Assembly: GCF_008124875.1 (NCBI RefSeq) | Contig: NZ_VNIA01000001.1 | Coordinates: 760,721-824,720, forward strand | Direction of reading: 5' to 3' | DNA: 64,000 nucleotides | Source of the DNA: Tenacibaculum adriaticum | GTDB lineage: Bacteria; Bacteroidota; Bacteroidia; Flavobacteriales; Flavobacteriaceae | In this document: positions 19,285-30,074 of the stretch, in pieces | Numbering within the stretch: the stretch's first letter is position 1 | Layout: each line of letters opens with the position of its first letter | Made by a program: the position numbers and the translations under genes | Notes under the pieces: model-generated | Seen by the model: only the letters and a program-made list of their open reading frames with translations | What the model was told of the DNA's origin: nothing | Database searches by the model: none

Positions 19285-20802
19285 TTAGATTAATGAATGT
19301 TGTGTCATTTCTTTAGGTTGTTCTATACCCATTAATTTTAAAATAGTTGGAGCAATATCTCCTAAAACACCATTTTTTATTGATTTTAAATCTTTGTCAA
19401 TTAAAATCATAGGAACCGGGTTTGTGGTATGTGCTGTATTGGGTGTTCCGTCTGGATTAATCATGGTTTCACAATTACCATGATCTGCTATTAAAATAGT
19501 TGTATAATCATTTTCTAAAGCTGTTGTAACGACGTCTTTTACACATGCGTCTACTGCTTCACAAGCTTTCACTGCAGCTTCAAAAACGCCGGTATGCCCT
19601 ACCATATCTCCGTTAGCAAAGTTTAAGCAAACAAAATCTACTTTGCCTTTTGTTAGTTCAGGTACAATGGCATCACGGATTTCATAAGCACTCATTTCTG
19701 GTTTTAAGTCGTATGTGGCAACTTTTGGAGATGGACATAATAATCGTTTTTCTCCTTTGAATTCTTTTTCTCTTCCTCCGGAAAAGAAAAATGTTACATG
19801 TGGATATTTTTCAGTTTCAGCAATTCTAATTTGCTTTTTTCCTGCAGTTTCTAGGACTTCACCTAAAGTATTTTCAATATTTTTATTATCGTAAACAACA
19901 TGAATATTTTTAAAAGTAGCATCATAATTTGTTAGAGTAACAAAATACAATGGTAGCTTTTTCATGTTAAATTCTGGGAAGTCTTTCTGATTTAAGGCAT
20001 TGGTTAATTGACGGCCTCTATCGGTTCTGAAGTTGAAAAAGATAACGACATCGTCTTCTTTAATATTTGCTTTTGGTTGCTTATTTTCATCAACCATGAT
20101 GATTGGTTTGATGAATTCATCCGTTATATTTTCATCATAACTCTCTTGAATGCTCGAAACCGCATCCGAAGAAAAAGAACCTTTTCCATTAATCAAAGCG
20201 TCATAGGCTAAGTGTACGCGTTCCCAACGATTATCACGATCCATCGCATAATATCTACCTGTAATTGTTGCCAATTCACCAGTAGTCTCACTCATGAATT
20301 TTTGAATATCGTTGATGAAATATTTCCCAGATTTCGGGTCGCAATCACGACCGTCGGTAAACGCATGTAAATACACGTTCTCTAATCCAAATTTATCTGC
20401 GGAAGAAAGTAATCCTTTTAAATGATCTAGGTGCGAATGAATTCCTCCGTTGGAAACTAATCCTAAAAAATGCACATTTTTGTTATTTGCTTTCGCGTAT
20501 TCGAATGCTTTTAGTAGTTCAGGTTCTTTGGCTAGCGAACCATCTTTTACTGCATTGTTTATTTTTGCTAAATTTTGATATACAATTCTACCTGCGCCTA
20601 AATTCATGTGGCCAACTTCCGAGTTTCCCATTTGTCCTTCAGGTAAACCGACGTGTTCTCCATCGGTACGTAATTCTGCGTTAGGAAATTTTTCGTATAA
20701 CGAATTAATAAAAGGTGTTTTTGCGTTATAAATAGCAGATACTTTAGGATCTTGGGTAATTCCCCAACCGTCCAATATCATTAAGATTACTTTCTTGTTC
20801 AT
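19285..20802 (-). CDS. gpmI: 2,3-bisphosphoglycerate-independent phosphoglycerate mutase
   Basis: Interconverts 3- and 2-phosphoglycerate in glycolysis using two Mn2+ ions. The alkaline phosphatase-type metal site is visible: LMILDGWG at the start, the phosphorylated Ser in GNSEVGHMNLGAGR, DGRDCDPKSG, and LIADHGNCE near the C-terminus. 505 residues is standard for iPGM. Confidence 0.96.
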   Translation of the reverse strand: MNKKVILMILDGWGITQDPKVSAIYNAKTPFINSLYEKFPNAELRTDGEHVGLPEGQMGNSEVGHMNLGAGRIVYQNLAKINNAVKDGSLAKEPELLKAFEYAKANNKNVHFLGLVSNGGIHSHLDHLKGLLSSADKFGLENVYLHAFTDGRDCDPKSGKYFINDIQKFMSETTGELATITGRYYAMDRDNRWERVHLAYDALINGKGSFSSDAVSSIQESYDENITDEFIKPIIMVDENKQPKANIKEDDVVIFFNFRTDRGRQLTNALNQKDFPEFNMKKLPLYFVTLTNYDATFKNIHVVYDNKNIENTLGEVLETAGKKQIRIAETEKYPHVTFFFSGGREKEFKGEKRLLCPSPKVATYDLKPEMSAYEIRDAIVPELTKGKVDFVCLNFANGDMVGHTGVFEAAVKACEAVDACVKDVVTTALENDYTTILIADHGNCETMINPDGTPNTAHTTNPVPMILIDKDLKSIKNGVLGDIAPTILKLMGIEQPKEMTQHSLI

Positions 20803-20901
20803 TGAGAATAGTTTGAAGAGTAAAAATAAGAAAGATTTTTTGATGCTTTTTAAAATATTACGAAACCGATAGAGTAGGCAGGTAAAAAAATAACTATTAG
20901 T

Positions 20902-20931
20902 AAAAAAAGCTTTCAGAAGAAATCTGAAAGC
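20902..20931 (-). terminator. Terminator after the M48 protease gene
   Basis: GCTTTCAGA at 20909-20917 pairs with TCTGAAAGC at 20923-20931; on the minus strand it runs into seven T. Confidence 0.85.
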
Positions 20932-20965
20932 ATTAGAAATTTATGAAGACTAGACGTAAAAATAA

Positions 20966-21757
20966 TTACCTTTTAGCATATTTTTTAATAGCCTCTTTAA
21001 TTTTTTCGATTCTGTTTTCTGGATCTGGGTGTGTGCTTTGAAACTCTGGAGTTCTGTTTGGCCCTGCTGCAGCTTTTAAAATTTCCATTACGTTAATTAA
21101 GTAGCGAGGATCGTACCCTGCTTTTACCATTAAACGAACACCTAAGTCATCACTTTCCAACTCGTCTTCTCGTCCATATTTCATGTTAACTACATTCGCA
21201 ATAGCTGCAGCACCTTGTGCAGTACTTGGATCAAAGCCAACAGCTGCACCAGATAGTAAACCTTGTGTTAGATCTTGTTTTGCCATACGTGCTGCAGAGT
21301 GACGCCCAATTACATGTCCGATTTCATGTCCTAAAACACCCGCCAACATATTTTCGTTTAACCTTCCTTCTTGATTTACTAATTTAGAAAATAAAGCAAA
21401 GGTGATAAACACTTGTCCACCAGGTAACGCAAAAGCATTAATGGTTCGATCATCTCTTAATAAATGAAATTCAAAAGGGTAGCCAGATTTTTTAGCAATT
21501 GAATTATCTACTAATTTTTTACCTATAACATCAACAATTTGTTGGTATTGAGCGTTTGGGTGTAATCCACCATGCTGCTGTGCCATTGAAGGAGCAGAGC
21601 TTAAGCCAATTGCAATTTCTTCTTTTGGTGATATGGAAATATGTTGTTTTTTCCCAGTATACGGATTTGTTTCTGCGCTTGCACAATATTTTACTACAGC
21701 AAATAAAGCTATAGCAGCGCCAATTAATAGGCGTATGTTTAGTCCACTTCTTCTCAT
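20966..21757 (-). CDS. M48-family zinc metallopeptidase
   Basis: 263 residues. An N-terminal hydrophobic segment (IRLLIGAAIALFAVVKYC) is a signal anchor or lipoprotein signal with Cys25 or so as a possible modification site. The zinc motif HEIGH is in GVLGHEIGHVIGRHS at about residue 145, and the third ligand Glu is expected in EDELESDDLGVRLM. This is the LoiP/YcaL/BepA-like periplasmic type, which degrades misfolded envelope proteins. It lacks a TPR region. Single-gene transcript with its own terminator. Confidence 0.88.
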   Translation of the reverse strand: MRRSGLNIRLLIGAAIALFAVVKYCASAETNPYTGKKQHISISPKEEIAIGLSSAPSMAQQHGGLHPNAQYQQIVDVIGKKLVDNSIAKKSGYPFEFHLLRDDRTINAFALPGGQVFITFALFSKLVNQEGRLNENMLAGVLGHEIGHVIGRHSAARMAKQDLTQGLLSGAAVGFDPSTAQGAAAIANVVNMKYGREDELESDDLGVRLMVKAGYDPRYLINVMEILKAAAGPNRTPEFQSTHPDPENRIEKIKEAIKKYAKR

Positions 21758-22214
21758 TTTTAATTTTTTTGTTACTGGCTAAAGATACAAAAACCATATT
21801 TTTTTAAAACATCCAATATACTGTTTTATAACAAAGCATTAATTTATCCATGGAAAATTCACCTAATGGTAAAATAAAATTAATTGAATAGTCTTTCATG
21901 TTTTTCTTTTTTAAGGAAAGAAAAAATTATCAAATTATCTGCAAAAAAGACTAGGTAAAGGTTATATATTATTGTGTTTTCATTTTTTAATTATTTGGAT
22001 ATAGGGCTATCTATATAAATAAGTTAGGTCTGTTTAAATTTTAATGTAGTAATCTTTTTTATTTCAATAATCATAACAGATGTTTCGAAATCCTTTTCGT
22101 GATTAGAGGTTATTTTTACGATAAAATACTCTTATTTTTCGTTAATTTGAGATTAGTAACTAGAATAGAATTAATCAAACTTAAAACTTTAGAATTTAGG
22201 TTTTAAAATAACTT
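21758..22214. other. Non-coding gap between the M48 protease and aldehyde dehydrogenase genes
   Basis: About 460 bases between divergent genes. It must contain both promoters but I see no strong TAnnTTTG box with a well-placed TTTG, no RNA gene, and no repeat. Confidence 0.6.
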
Positions 22215-23807
22215 ATGATGAAAAAATTTACAGAAGTTCCAGAAGCATATAAAATTACTTCACTTTTACATCAAAAAACATATTTAGTTAATGGTGAATT
22301 AAAAGAATGGAAAGGTGATGTTGCTGAAGTCTATTCTACAATTTCATCAACTAATAAATACAAACCAACTTTATTAGGAACAGTTCCTAATTTAACAGAA
22401 AACGAAGCTTTAGAAGCTTTAAATTCCGCTTATAGAGCTTACGATAAAGGACAGGGTTTATGGCCAACAATGAAGGTTGTAGATAGAATTGAATGTATGG
22501 AGGGATTTGCAGAGCAAATGAAAACGAAACGTGATGAGGTTGTAAAGCTGTTAATGTGGGAAATAGGGAAATCTTTACCAGATTCTGAAAAAGAATTTGA
22601 TAGAACAGTAGAATATATTTACGATACTATTGAAGATTATAAACAAATGGATAGAAATTCGGCAAAGTTTCAAAAAAATAGTGGAGTTTATGCGCATGTT
22701 AGACGTGGACCTTTGGGTGTAGTTTTATGTCTAGGTCCCTATAATTATCCTTTAAATGAAACATTTGCATTGTTAATTCCTGCCTTAATTATGGGGAACA
22801 CAGCTGTTTTTAAACCTGCAAAACATGGAGTTTTATTATTATCTCCATTAATGGAAGCTTTTAAAAATAGTTTTCCAGAAGGAGTTGTAAATGTTATTTA
22901 TGGTAGAGGTAGGGTTTTAGCTACGCCTATTATGAAAACAGGTAAGGTGGATGTTTTGGCTTTAATAGGTAATAGCAAGTCTGCAAATGCTATTCAAGGA
23001 AACCATCCTTTTAAAAATAGATTGCGTTTAGTTCTTGGTTTAGAAGCTAAAAATCCTGGAATAGTATTGCCAGAAGCAGATTTAGATTTGGCAATTGATG
23101 AGTGTATTTCTGGAACAACTTCTTTTAACGGACAACGTTGTACAGCTTTAAAAATATTATATGTTCATGAACAAATTGTAGATGAGTTTAATAAACGATT
23201 TGCAGAAAGAATTGATGCTTTAAAATTTGGAAATCCTTGGGAAAACGGTGTAAAATTAACACCTTTACCAGAACCAGAAAAACCAGCATATATTCAAGAA
23301 TTGATAGATGATGCAACTTCTAAAGGAGCAAAAGTGATCAATAAAAAAGGAGGAGAAATTTCTGATAATTATATTTTTCCAGCAGTTTTATATCCAGTTT
23401 CTAAAGAAATGAGAGTCTTTCAAGAAGAACAATTTGGACCTGTAACTCCAATAGTTTCTTTTAAAAATATTCAAGAGCCTTTGGATGATATGGCAGAATC
23501 TAATTACGGACAACAAGTAAGTGTTTTTGGTAGTGAAGTAAAGACTCTAGCACCTTTAATTGATAGTTTAGTAAACTTAGTTTGTAGAGTAAATTTAAAT
23601 AGTGCTGCTCAACGTGGTCCAGATGTATATCCTTTTACAGGAAGAAAAGATTCTGCAGTCTCAACTTTAAGTGTGCATGATGCTTTACGTTCTTTTTCTA
23701 TTAGAACATTTGTAGCGTCTAAAGACACAGATTATAATAATGCTATTTTAAAAGAATTATTAAATAAAAAAGCTTCTAATTTTATCAATACAGATTATCT
23801 TTTATAA
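22215..23807 (+). CDS. Aldehyde dehydrogenase, probable NADP-dependent non-phosphorylating GAPDH
   Basis: 530 residues of the aldehyde dehydrogenase superfamily. Landmarks are [19 protein letters not shown] (cofactor-binding loop), the general base Glu in [19 protein letters not shown], and the catalytic Cys in [18 protein letters not shown]. The extended N-terminus and the NYPLNE and GQRCTA variants are typical of the group annotated as GapN, which oxidises glyceraldehyde-3-phosphate directly to 3-phosphoglycerate with NADP. Substrate assignment is by similarity. A strong terminator follows. Confidence 0.82.
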   Translation: MMKKFTEVPEAYKITSLLHQKTYLVNGELKEWKGDVAEVYSTISSTNKYKPTLLGTVPNLTENEALEALNSAYRAYDKGQGLWPTMKVVDRIECMEGFAEQMKTKRDEVVKLLMWEIGKSLPDSEKEFDRTVEYIYDTIEDYKQMDRNSAKFQKNSGVYAHVRRGPLGVVLCLGPYNYPLNETFALLIPALIMGNTAVFKPAKHGVLLLSPLMEAFKNSFPEGVVNVIYGRGRVLATPIMKTGKVDVLALIGNSKSANAIQGNHPFKNRLRLVLGLEAKNPGIVLPEADLDLAIDECISGTTSFNGQRCTALKILYVHEQIVDEFNKRFAERIDALKFGNPWENGVKLTPLPEPEKPAYIQELIDDATSKGAKVINKKGGEISDNYIFPAVLYPVSKEMRVFQEEQFGPVTPIVSFKNIQEPLDDMAESNYGQQVSVFGSEVKTLAPLIDSLVNLVCRVNLNSAAQRGPDVYPFTGRKDSAVSTLSVHDALRSFSIRTFVASKDTDYNNAILKELLNKKASNFINTDYLL

Positions 23808-23830
23808 AAATAATTAGAAATTTATATAAA

Positions 23831-23861
23831 ACAAAAAAACTCCTTTTTGGAGTTTTTTTGT
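23831..23861 (+). terminator. Terminator after the aldehyde dehydrogenase gene
   Basis: ACAAAAAAACTCC pairs with GGAGTTTTTTTGT around a TTTTT loop. A second hairpin (AACTGCCTT/AAGGCGGTT) lies at about 23902-23921 without a T run. Confidence 0.85.
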
Positions 23862-24205
23862 TTAGCTAAAGCCAACGTCTGTTAAATTATCTAAAAAAAT
23901 AAACTGCCTTAAAAGGCGGTTATAATAACTCATGTTTTGTAAAATTAAGACTTATGAAAGGTTACAATTATTGGTAATTATTTTTTAATTTATTTAGTAT
24001 AGAAGAGTTCATATGTTGTATTTAAAGTTATTGTCAACTTAATCGTATAGGTGTAGAATAAGGTGTTCTTGCTATAAGCACATTATTTTAAATCATTTTT
24101 TTTGTTTTTACTAATATTGGTGTCCGCAGTTTTATAGAGCTAAAACTTGTTGTGAGGTTGAATTTTCTTAACTTTATAGCTTTGAATCATATAAGATTAT
24201 AAAGT
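23862..24205 (+). promoter_or_regulatory. Leader region of the aromatic amino acid hydroxylase gene
   Basis: This 344-base gap holds the second hairpin at 23902-23921 and a -7 element TAGCTTTG at 24177-24184, 22 bases before the ATG, with possible TTG boxes at 24150 and 24158. Nothing else recognisable. Confidence 0.45.
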
Positions 24206-25963
24206 ATGGATACTCACTTTGAGTTAAATGAAGTTACTAAAAAGTTACCCAAACATTTACATAAGTTTGTAGTAAGACAACCGTATGAAGAGTATACAGC
24301 ACAAAACCAAGCAGTGTGGCGTTATGTGATGCAAATGAACGTAGATTATTTAAAGAAAGTTGCTCATTCATCTTATATTGAAGGTCTAGAAAAAACTGGA
24401 ATTTCGATTGATTATATTCCGAAAATGGATGGAATGAATCGTATTTTAAAAGAAATTGGTTGGGCTGCTGTTTCTGTAGATGGTTTTATTCCACCAAATG
24501 CATTTATGGAATTTCAAGCATACAAAGTGTTAGTTATAGCATCAGATATGCGTACTATTGATCATATTGAGTATACACCAGCCCCTGATATTATTCATGA
24601 AGCAGCAGGTCATGCTCCTATTATTGCAAATCCTGAATATGCAGAATATTTACGAAGATTTGGGGAAATCGGGGCGAAAGCAATTTCATCTGCAAAAGAT
24701 TACGAAATGTATGAAGCTATTCGTTTGTTATCTATTTTAAAAGAAGATCCAAATTCATCAGAAAATGAGATTAATGAAGCACAAGAGAAAGTAGAATGGC
24801 TACAAAATAATATGGGAGAGCTTTCTGAGATGGCTCAGATACGAAATTTGCATTGGTGGACGGTTGAATATGGATTAATAGGAACTATAGATAATCCAAA
24901 GATTTATGGAGCAGGTTTATTATCGTCTATTGGTGAAAGCGCATGGTGTATGCAGGATGAAGTCAAAAAACTCCCTTATACTTTAGACGCGTGTAATGTA
25001 AATTTTGATATTACTAAACCTCAACCTCAATTGTTCGTAACACCAGATTTTGCTCATCTAAGTTCTGTTTTAGAAGAGTTTGCCAATAGTATGGCGGTAA
25101 GAAAAGGAGGGCTGATTGGTGTAGAAAAGTTAATAGATTCTCAAAATTTAGGAACAATCGAGTTGAGTTCAGGTATTCAAATTTCAGGGGTATTCACTAA
25201 TGTAATTACGGATGAAGATAAGAATCCGATTTATGTACAAACGACAGGAAAAACTGCTTTATCATATCAAAACAAAGAGTTATTAGGCCACGGTACAGAT
25301 TACCATGCGGAAGGTTTTGGATGTCCAATAGGGAAGTTAAAAAGCATTTCGATGCCAATAGAGAAAATGAGTCCTTACGATTTAGATAGATTTGGTATTT
25401 ACGAAGGTAGATTTATGGAGCTTGATTTTGAAAGTGGTGTAAGAGTAGAAGGAGAAATAATAACAGGAACTCGAAATATAAAAGGGGATGTTATGATTAT
25501 TTCTTTTAAGAATTGTTTAGTAACAGAATACGATAAAATTTTATTTCGCCCAGAATGGGGAATATATGATATGGCAGTTGGTGCAGAAATTATTTCAGCT
25601 TTTGCAGGAGCTGCGGATGTAACTTCATTTGAAGAAACGGGCAAAGTATCAGAAACGAAAACACATAAAATAGAGCATTCTTTAAAGAGTAAAGAGCTGT
25701 ATCAGTTATATGCTAAAGTTAGAAAAATGAGAGAGGAAAAAACAGCTACAGATGTTTTTATCAGCCAAGTTTTTGATGTTTTATTAAAAGACCATCCAAA
25801 TGATTGGTTATTGCCGCTTGAGCTTTACGAATTATGTATTGGTAAAAATTTTACAGTACAACCTTATCTGGAAAAACACATAAAAGAATTGAAATGTAAC
25901 AAAAGCTACAAAAGATTAATAGAAAATGGTTTAGCTTTGCTGCCGAAAGAACAAATTATTTAA
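24206..25963 (+). CDS. Aromatic amino acid hydroxylase (phenylalanine 4-monooxygenase-like), long form
   Basis: A pterin-dependent iron enzyme that hydroxylates Phe (or Tyr/Trp). The iron ligands are visible: two His in IIHEAAGHAPII (about residues 131-136) and the Glu in WWTVEYGLIG (about 226). The catalytic domain occupies roughly residues 20-330. The protein is 585 residues, twice the length of standard bacterial PhhA. The extra C-terminal 250 residues (GVFTNVITDEDKNPIYVQTT, FESGVRVEGEIITGTRNIKG) look beta-rich and have no family name I can give. A rhodanese gene follows 4 bases later. Confidence 0.85.
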   Translation: MDTHFELNEVTKKLPKHLHKFVVRQPYEEYTAQNQAVWRYVMQMNVDYLKKVAHSSYIEGLEKTGISIDYIPKMDGMNRILKEIGWAAVSVDGFIPPNAFMEFQAYKVLVIASDMRTIDHIEYTPAPDIIHEAAGHAPIIANPEYAEYLRRFGEIGAKAISSAKDYEMYEAIRLLSILKEDPNSSENEINEAQEKVEWLQNNMGELSEMAQIRNLHWWTVEYGLIGTIDNPKIYGAGLLSSIGESAWCMQDEVKKLPYTLDACNVNFDITKPQPQLFVTPDFAHLSSVLEEFANSMAVRKGGLIGVEKLIDSQNLGTIELSSGIQISGVFTNVITDEDKNPIYVQTTGKTALSYQNKELLGHGTDYHAEGFGCPIGKLKSISMPIEKMSPYDLDRFGIYEGRFMELDFESGVRVEGEIITGTRNIKGDVMIISFKNCLVTEYDKILFRPEWGIYDMAVGAEIISAFAGAADVTSFEETGKVSETKTHKIEHSLKSKELYQLYAKVRKMREEKTATDVFISQVFDVLLKDHPNDWLLPLELYELCIGKNFTVQPYLEKHIKELKCNKSYKRLIENGLALLPKEQII

Positions 25964-25967
25964 AAAA

Positions 25968-26279
25968 ATGGGATTTTTCAATTTATTTAGAAGAAAGAAT
26001 ATGACAAACGAAATTAAAGAATATTTAGAAAAAGGTGCAGTTGTTTTAGATGTACGTACAGTAGAAGAATATAATGAAGGACACTGCAAAGGTTCAACAC
26101 TTATAACGTTAGGAACGGTTCCTGTTCGTGTAGATGAAATTAAAGCATGGAACAAACCTGTAATAGCAGTATGTAGAAGTGGAGCTCGTAGTGGGCAAGC
26201 TACTCAGTTTTTGAAAAACCATGGTTTAGATGTAGTTAATGGTGGCCCTTGGCAAAATGTTGCACAACATTTAAATTAA
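25968..26279 (+). CDS. Rhodanese-like domain protein
   Basis: A single rhodanese domain of 103 residues. The active-site loop is AVCRSGARSGQA with Cys at about residue 68, and VVLDVRTVEEYNEGHCKGS is the N-terminal rhodanese motif. It may transfer sulfane sulfur. No signal peptide. It begins 4 bases after the hydroxylase stop and is probably co-transcribed. A second Met at 26001 is a possible alternative start. Confidence 0.85.
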   Translation: MGFFNLFRRKNMTNEIKEYLEKGAVVLDVRTVEEYNEGHCKGSTLITLGTVPVRVDEIKAWNKPVIAVCRSGARSGQATQFLKNHGLDVVNGGPWQNVAQHLN

Positions 26280-26286
26280 GAAGAAA

Positions 26287-27237
26287 TTAAAATTGTATAA
26301 AAGGAAATGCTTTTTGAAGTGTTTCCTTTTTTTGTTGTAAATTTTTTAAAAACTGCTGATGTTGTTCTGTGTTTGGATTAAAAGGTCTGTGAGCTAATCC
26401 TTTTTGAATGGTGTCAACAGAGTTCATTGTTGTGTTAGCATTTTCGGAAATCCATGAAAATTGAAACTTTCCCCAAATATAGTTGACGGCTGTTTGATTT
26501 GGATGAATCATATCCTCTGTATAAAAACGATAATCTCTTAATTCATCCATCATAATTTCATACGACGGAAAGTAGTGTGAGTTTTTTCTCGGTTCAACAA
26601 TAGTATGAATTGCTGAAAGTAAATGTGCTTTACTTTGTTGATTTTCTATAAAACCATCTTTTAAATGACGAACCGGAGAAACGGTTAAGATAATGGAAGC
26701 TTTGTTGTTTACACTTTTTATTAAAGCAATTATAGATTCTAAACTTTCTGAAATCTCATCAACAGATAGGATTTCTTTTAAAAATTTTTTCTGAGTAATT
26801 TTATGACAATTAGCGACGAAACTATCTGTTTCTATAAATCGATATACCCAGGCTGTTCCTAAGGTAATTACTATGTGAGAAGCTTCTTTTAATTGCTGGA
26901 AAGTTGAATTAATAGCAGAATTTAAATTTTCAATCAGTTCGTTTTTATCCGAAGAACTTAAACTTGAATGTGCGTCAAATGAATGCCAAAGCTCATTGTG
27001 AGAAAAAATATCTTCTTCAGAATATGTTTTTTGATTAATTGCATCCGTAATCAGTTTTTCAATAGCTTTTGGGTGGAATAGAATTCCAAAAGGATTTACT
27101 ACTGATTGGAATTTGAAATACGCTAATTTATCACCAATATTTTCAGAAAAACAAGAGCCTAACAATAACAACTTTGAGTTGTAATCAATTTGATGATGTG
27201 GTTGCTTTTTTAGTGGTATTTGAGTTTGTAATTGCAT
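26287..27237 (-). CDS. GSCFA domain protein
   Basis: With the Met at 27237 the protein has 316 residues. The name-giving motif is LLLGSCFSENIGDKL near the N-terminus, and the later ITLGTAWVYR and MIHPNQTAVNYIWGKF resemble the SGNH/GDSL hydrolase blocks, with Ser in GSCFS and Asp/His in a C-terminal DMIHP. So it may be an esterase or acyltransferase, but the substrate is unknown. The family is common in Bacteroidota. It is the last gene downstream of alaS on the same strand, past a strong terminator. Confidence 0.8.
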   Translation of the reverse strand: MQLQTQIPLKKQPHHQIDYNSKLLLLGSCFSENIGDKLAYFKFQSVVNPFGILFHPKAIEKLITDAINQKTYSEEDIFSHNELWHSFDAHSSLSSSDKNELIENLNSAINSTFQQLKEASHIVITLGTAWVYRFIETDSFVANCHKITQKKFLKEILSVDEISESLESIIALIKSVNNKASIILTVSPVRHLKDGFIENQQSKAHLLSAIHTIVEPRKNSHYFPSYEIMMDELRDYRFYTEDMIHPNQTAVNYIWGKFQFSWISENANTTMNSVDTIQKGLAHRPFNPNTEQHQQFLKNLQQKKETLQKAFPFIQF

Positions 27238-27253
27238 TGTGATAAAGGTAAAA

Positions 27254-27289
27254 GAAAAAAGGTTCAAAGTAAAACAAACTTTGAACCTT
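27254..27289 (-). terminator. Terminator after alaS
   Basis: AAGGTTCAAAGT at 27259-27270 pairs perfectly with ACTTTGAACCTT at 27278-27289, followed on the minus strand by a T-rich stretch. Confidence 0.88.
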
Positions 27290-27311
27290 CTATAGTTTTA
27301 TATTGTAAGAA

Positions 27312-29927
27312 TTAGCTTAAATATTCTTTAGCTTTATCTAATACTTTTGGTATTCCACCAGGGTTTTTACCACCGGCAGTTGCAAAGAAATTTTGTCCAC
27401 CACCACCACCGTGGATGTATTTTCCTAATTCACGAACCACTTTACCGGCATCGTAACCTTTTTCGTTTGCTAAATCTTTAGAAATATAACACGTTAACAT
27501 TGCTTTTTCCTTACTTGGAGCTGTAGCAAAAAGCAAGAATAGGTTCTCTACCTCACCACCTAATTCAAACATTAGGTTTTTAATTCCGTTAGGATCTAAA
27601 TCAATTTTTGTTGCTAAAAAGTTTACTCCGTTTATTTCTTGTAACTGACTTTTTAAATCGCCTTTTAAGTTTTTAGCTTTATCTTTTAGTAACTGTTCAA
27701 TTTGTTTCTTTAAAGAGGTGTTTTCATCTTGTAAACTACTTACTGATTTTGCTACATCCTTTGGGTTTTTTAATAACTGTTTAACTTCAGAAAAATCCTT
27801 TTCAATAGTTTCAAAATAATCACCAACAGCAACATTAGAAATAGCTTCTATACGACGAATTCCAGATGCAACAGCACCTTCAGACTTTATTTTGAAATAC
27901 CAAATATCACCAGTTTGTTGTACGTGAGTTCCTCCACACAGTTCCATCGATTGTCCGAATTTAATTGCACGAACACTGTCTCCATATTTTTCACCAAATA
28001 AAGCAATAGCTCCTTCATCAATAGCTTGTTGCATAGGTATATTTCTTCTTTCTGTTAACGGAATATTCTCACGAATACGTGCATTAACAAACTCTTCAAT
28101 TTCGTTTAATTGTTCTTTTTCAACTTTTGAAAAATGAGAGAAGTCAAAACGTAAATAATCAGGGCTTACTAAGGATCCTTTTTGCTCAACATGCGTTCCT
28201 AAAATAGTACGCAGTGCTTGGTGTAATAAGTGGGTTGCAGTATGATTACTTGCAGATAAGTTTCTGAATTCATCGTTTACTACAGCTTTGTATGTTTCGC
28301 TTAAGTTTTTTGGAAGGTTCTTAGCAAAGTGTATAATTACATTATTCTCTTTTTTAGTATCTAAAATATGAATTACATCACCATTTGAAGTCTCTAAATA
28401 TCCTTTGTCCCCAACTTGTCCACCACCTTCAGGGTAAAATGGTGTCATATTAAAGACTAATTGATATTGATCTCCGTCTTTTTTGGTAGTAACTTTTCTA
28501 TAACGAGTTAGTTTTACATCAACTTTTAAGGTGTCGTAACCAACAAATTCTTCGATTTCATCTTCTAAAACAGTAACCCAATCACCGGTTTCGCTTGCAG
28601 AAGCAGAACGAGAACGATCTTTTTGTTTTTTCATTTCTGAAGCAAATTCATCTTCATTAATAGAAAAACCTTTTTCACGAGCGATTAATTGTGTTAAATC
28701 TAATGGGAATCCGTAGGTATCGTATAATTCAAAAGCTTTTGAACCAGAAATAGTTTTTCCTTTTGTGGTTTCAATAACTTTATCTAATAATAATAAACCT
28801 TGGTCTAAGGTGCGTAAAAATGAAGCTTCTTCTTCTTTAATTACGTTGTTAACTAAAGAGTCTTGCTTTCTAATTTCAGGAAACGCGTCACCCATTTGAT
28901 GACTTAATGTTTCTGCTAACTTATAAATGAAAGGTTCTTTTTTATTTAAGAACGTGAAGCCGTAACGAATAGCTCTTCTTAAAATTCTTCTAATCACATA
29001 ACCAGCACCATTGTTACTAGGTAACTGTCCGTCGGCAATTGCAAAGGCAACCGCACGAACGTGATCTGCAATTACACGAATAGCGATATCTACTTTTTCA
29101 TCTTTTCCGTAAGCAACATTAGTAATTGTTTCAATTTCTCTAATTAACGGAGTAAAAACATCAGTATCGTAGTTTGACTGAACATCTTGTAAAACCATAC
29201 ATAAACGCTCAAATCCCATACCTGTATCGATATGTTTTGCAGGAAGCTCTTCTAAAGATCCGTTAGCTTTACGATTGTATTGCATAAAAACTAAGTTCCA
29301 TATTTCTACAACCTGTGGATGATCCATATTTACTAAAGACTTTCCATCTACTTTAGCTTTTTCATTCGCAGAACGGATGTCTACATGAATTTCAGAACAA
29401 GGTCCACAAGGTCCTTGCTCACCCATTTCCCAGAAATTATCTTTTTTATTCCCTTTTAAAATTCGATCTTCAGCTATATGAGTTTTCCATAAATCATAAG
29501 CTTCCATATCCATTTTTGTGCCGTCTTCTTTATCGCCCTCAAAAACAGTTACGTATAAAATATCTTTATCAATTCCGTAAACTTTGGTTAGTAATTCCCA
29601 AGCCCAAGAAATTGCTTCTTTTTTAAAGTAATCACCAAAACTCCAGTTTCCTAACATCTCAAACATGGTGTGATGATAAGTATCGTAACCAACTTCTTCT
29701 AAGTCGTTATGCTTACCAGATACGCGCAAACATTTTTGAGTATCAGAAATTCTTGAATTTTTAGGAGTGGCATTTCCCAAGAAATATTCTTTAAAAGGTG
29801 CCATACCAGAATTGGTAAACATTAAAGTTGGATCGTTTTTTAACACCATTGGCGCAGAGGGAACAATAGTATGTTGTTTAGATTCAAAAAACGCTAAAAA
29901 CTTCTTTCTTACTTCTTGAGATTTCAT
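27312..29927 (-). CDS. alaS: Alanyl-tRNA synthetase
   Basis: 871 residues, the usual size. Class II catalytic core at the N-terminus ([34 protein letters not shown]), then the editing domain with zinc motif [14 protein letters not shown] and [12 protein letters not shown], and the C-Ala domain with [19 protein letters not shown]. It charges tRNA-Ala and clears mis-acylated Ser and Gly. Confidence 0.97.
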   Translation of the reverse strand: MKSQEVRKKFLAFFESKQHTIVPSAPMVLKNDPTLMFTNSGMAPFKEYFLGNATPKNSRISDTQKCLRVSGKHNDLEEVGYDTYHHTMFEMLGNWSFGDYFKKEAISWAWELLTKVYGIDKDILYVTVFEGDKEDGTKMDMEAYDLWKTHIAEDRILKGNKKDNFWEMGEQGPCGPCSEIHVDIRSANEKAKVDGKSLVNMDHPQVVEIWNLVFMQYNRKANGSLEELPAKHIDTGMGFERLCMVLQDVQSNYDTDVFTPLIREIETITNVAYGKDEKVDIAIRVIADHVRAVAFAIADGQLPSNNGAGYVIRRILRRAIRYGFTFLNKKEPFIYKLAETLSHQMGDAFPEIRKQDSLVNNVIKEEEASFLRTLDQGLLLLDKVIETTKGKTISGSKAFELYDTYGFPLDLTQLIAREKGFSINEDEFASEMKKQKDRSRSASASETGDWVTVLEDEIEEFVGYDTLKVDVKLTRYRKVTTKKDGDQYQLVFNMTPFYPEGGGQVGDKGYLETSNGDVIHILDTKKENNVIIHFAKNLPKNLSETYKAVVNDEFRNLSASNHTATHLLHQALRTILGTHVEQKGSLVSPDYLRFDFSHFSKVEKEQLNEIEEFVNARIRENIPLTERRNIPMQQAIDEGAIALFGEKYGDSVRAIKFGQSMELCGGTHVQQTGDIWYFKIKSEGAVASGIRRIEAISNVAVGDYFETIEKDFSEVKQLLKNPKDVAKSVSSLQDENTSLKKQIEQLLKDKAKNLKGDLKSQLQEINGVNFLATKIDLDPNGIKNLMFELGGEVENLFLLFATAPSKEKAMLTCYISKDLANEKGYDAGKVVRELGKYIHGGGGGQNFFATAGGKNPGGIPKVLDKAKEYLS

Positions 29928-30074
29928 TCGATTGACAATCGGATTTTGTTAAATTAATTCTAATTAAAACGATAATAAATTAAAGTTTTAAAACATTTTG
30001 TAAATTTGTGAGTTTTCTAACTGTTTTTTATTTGAAAACCCCATAAAAATCACAAAAATAGTATATTTAGTCGT

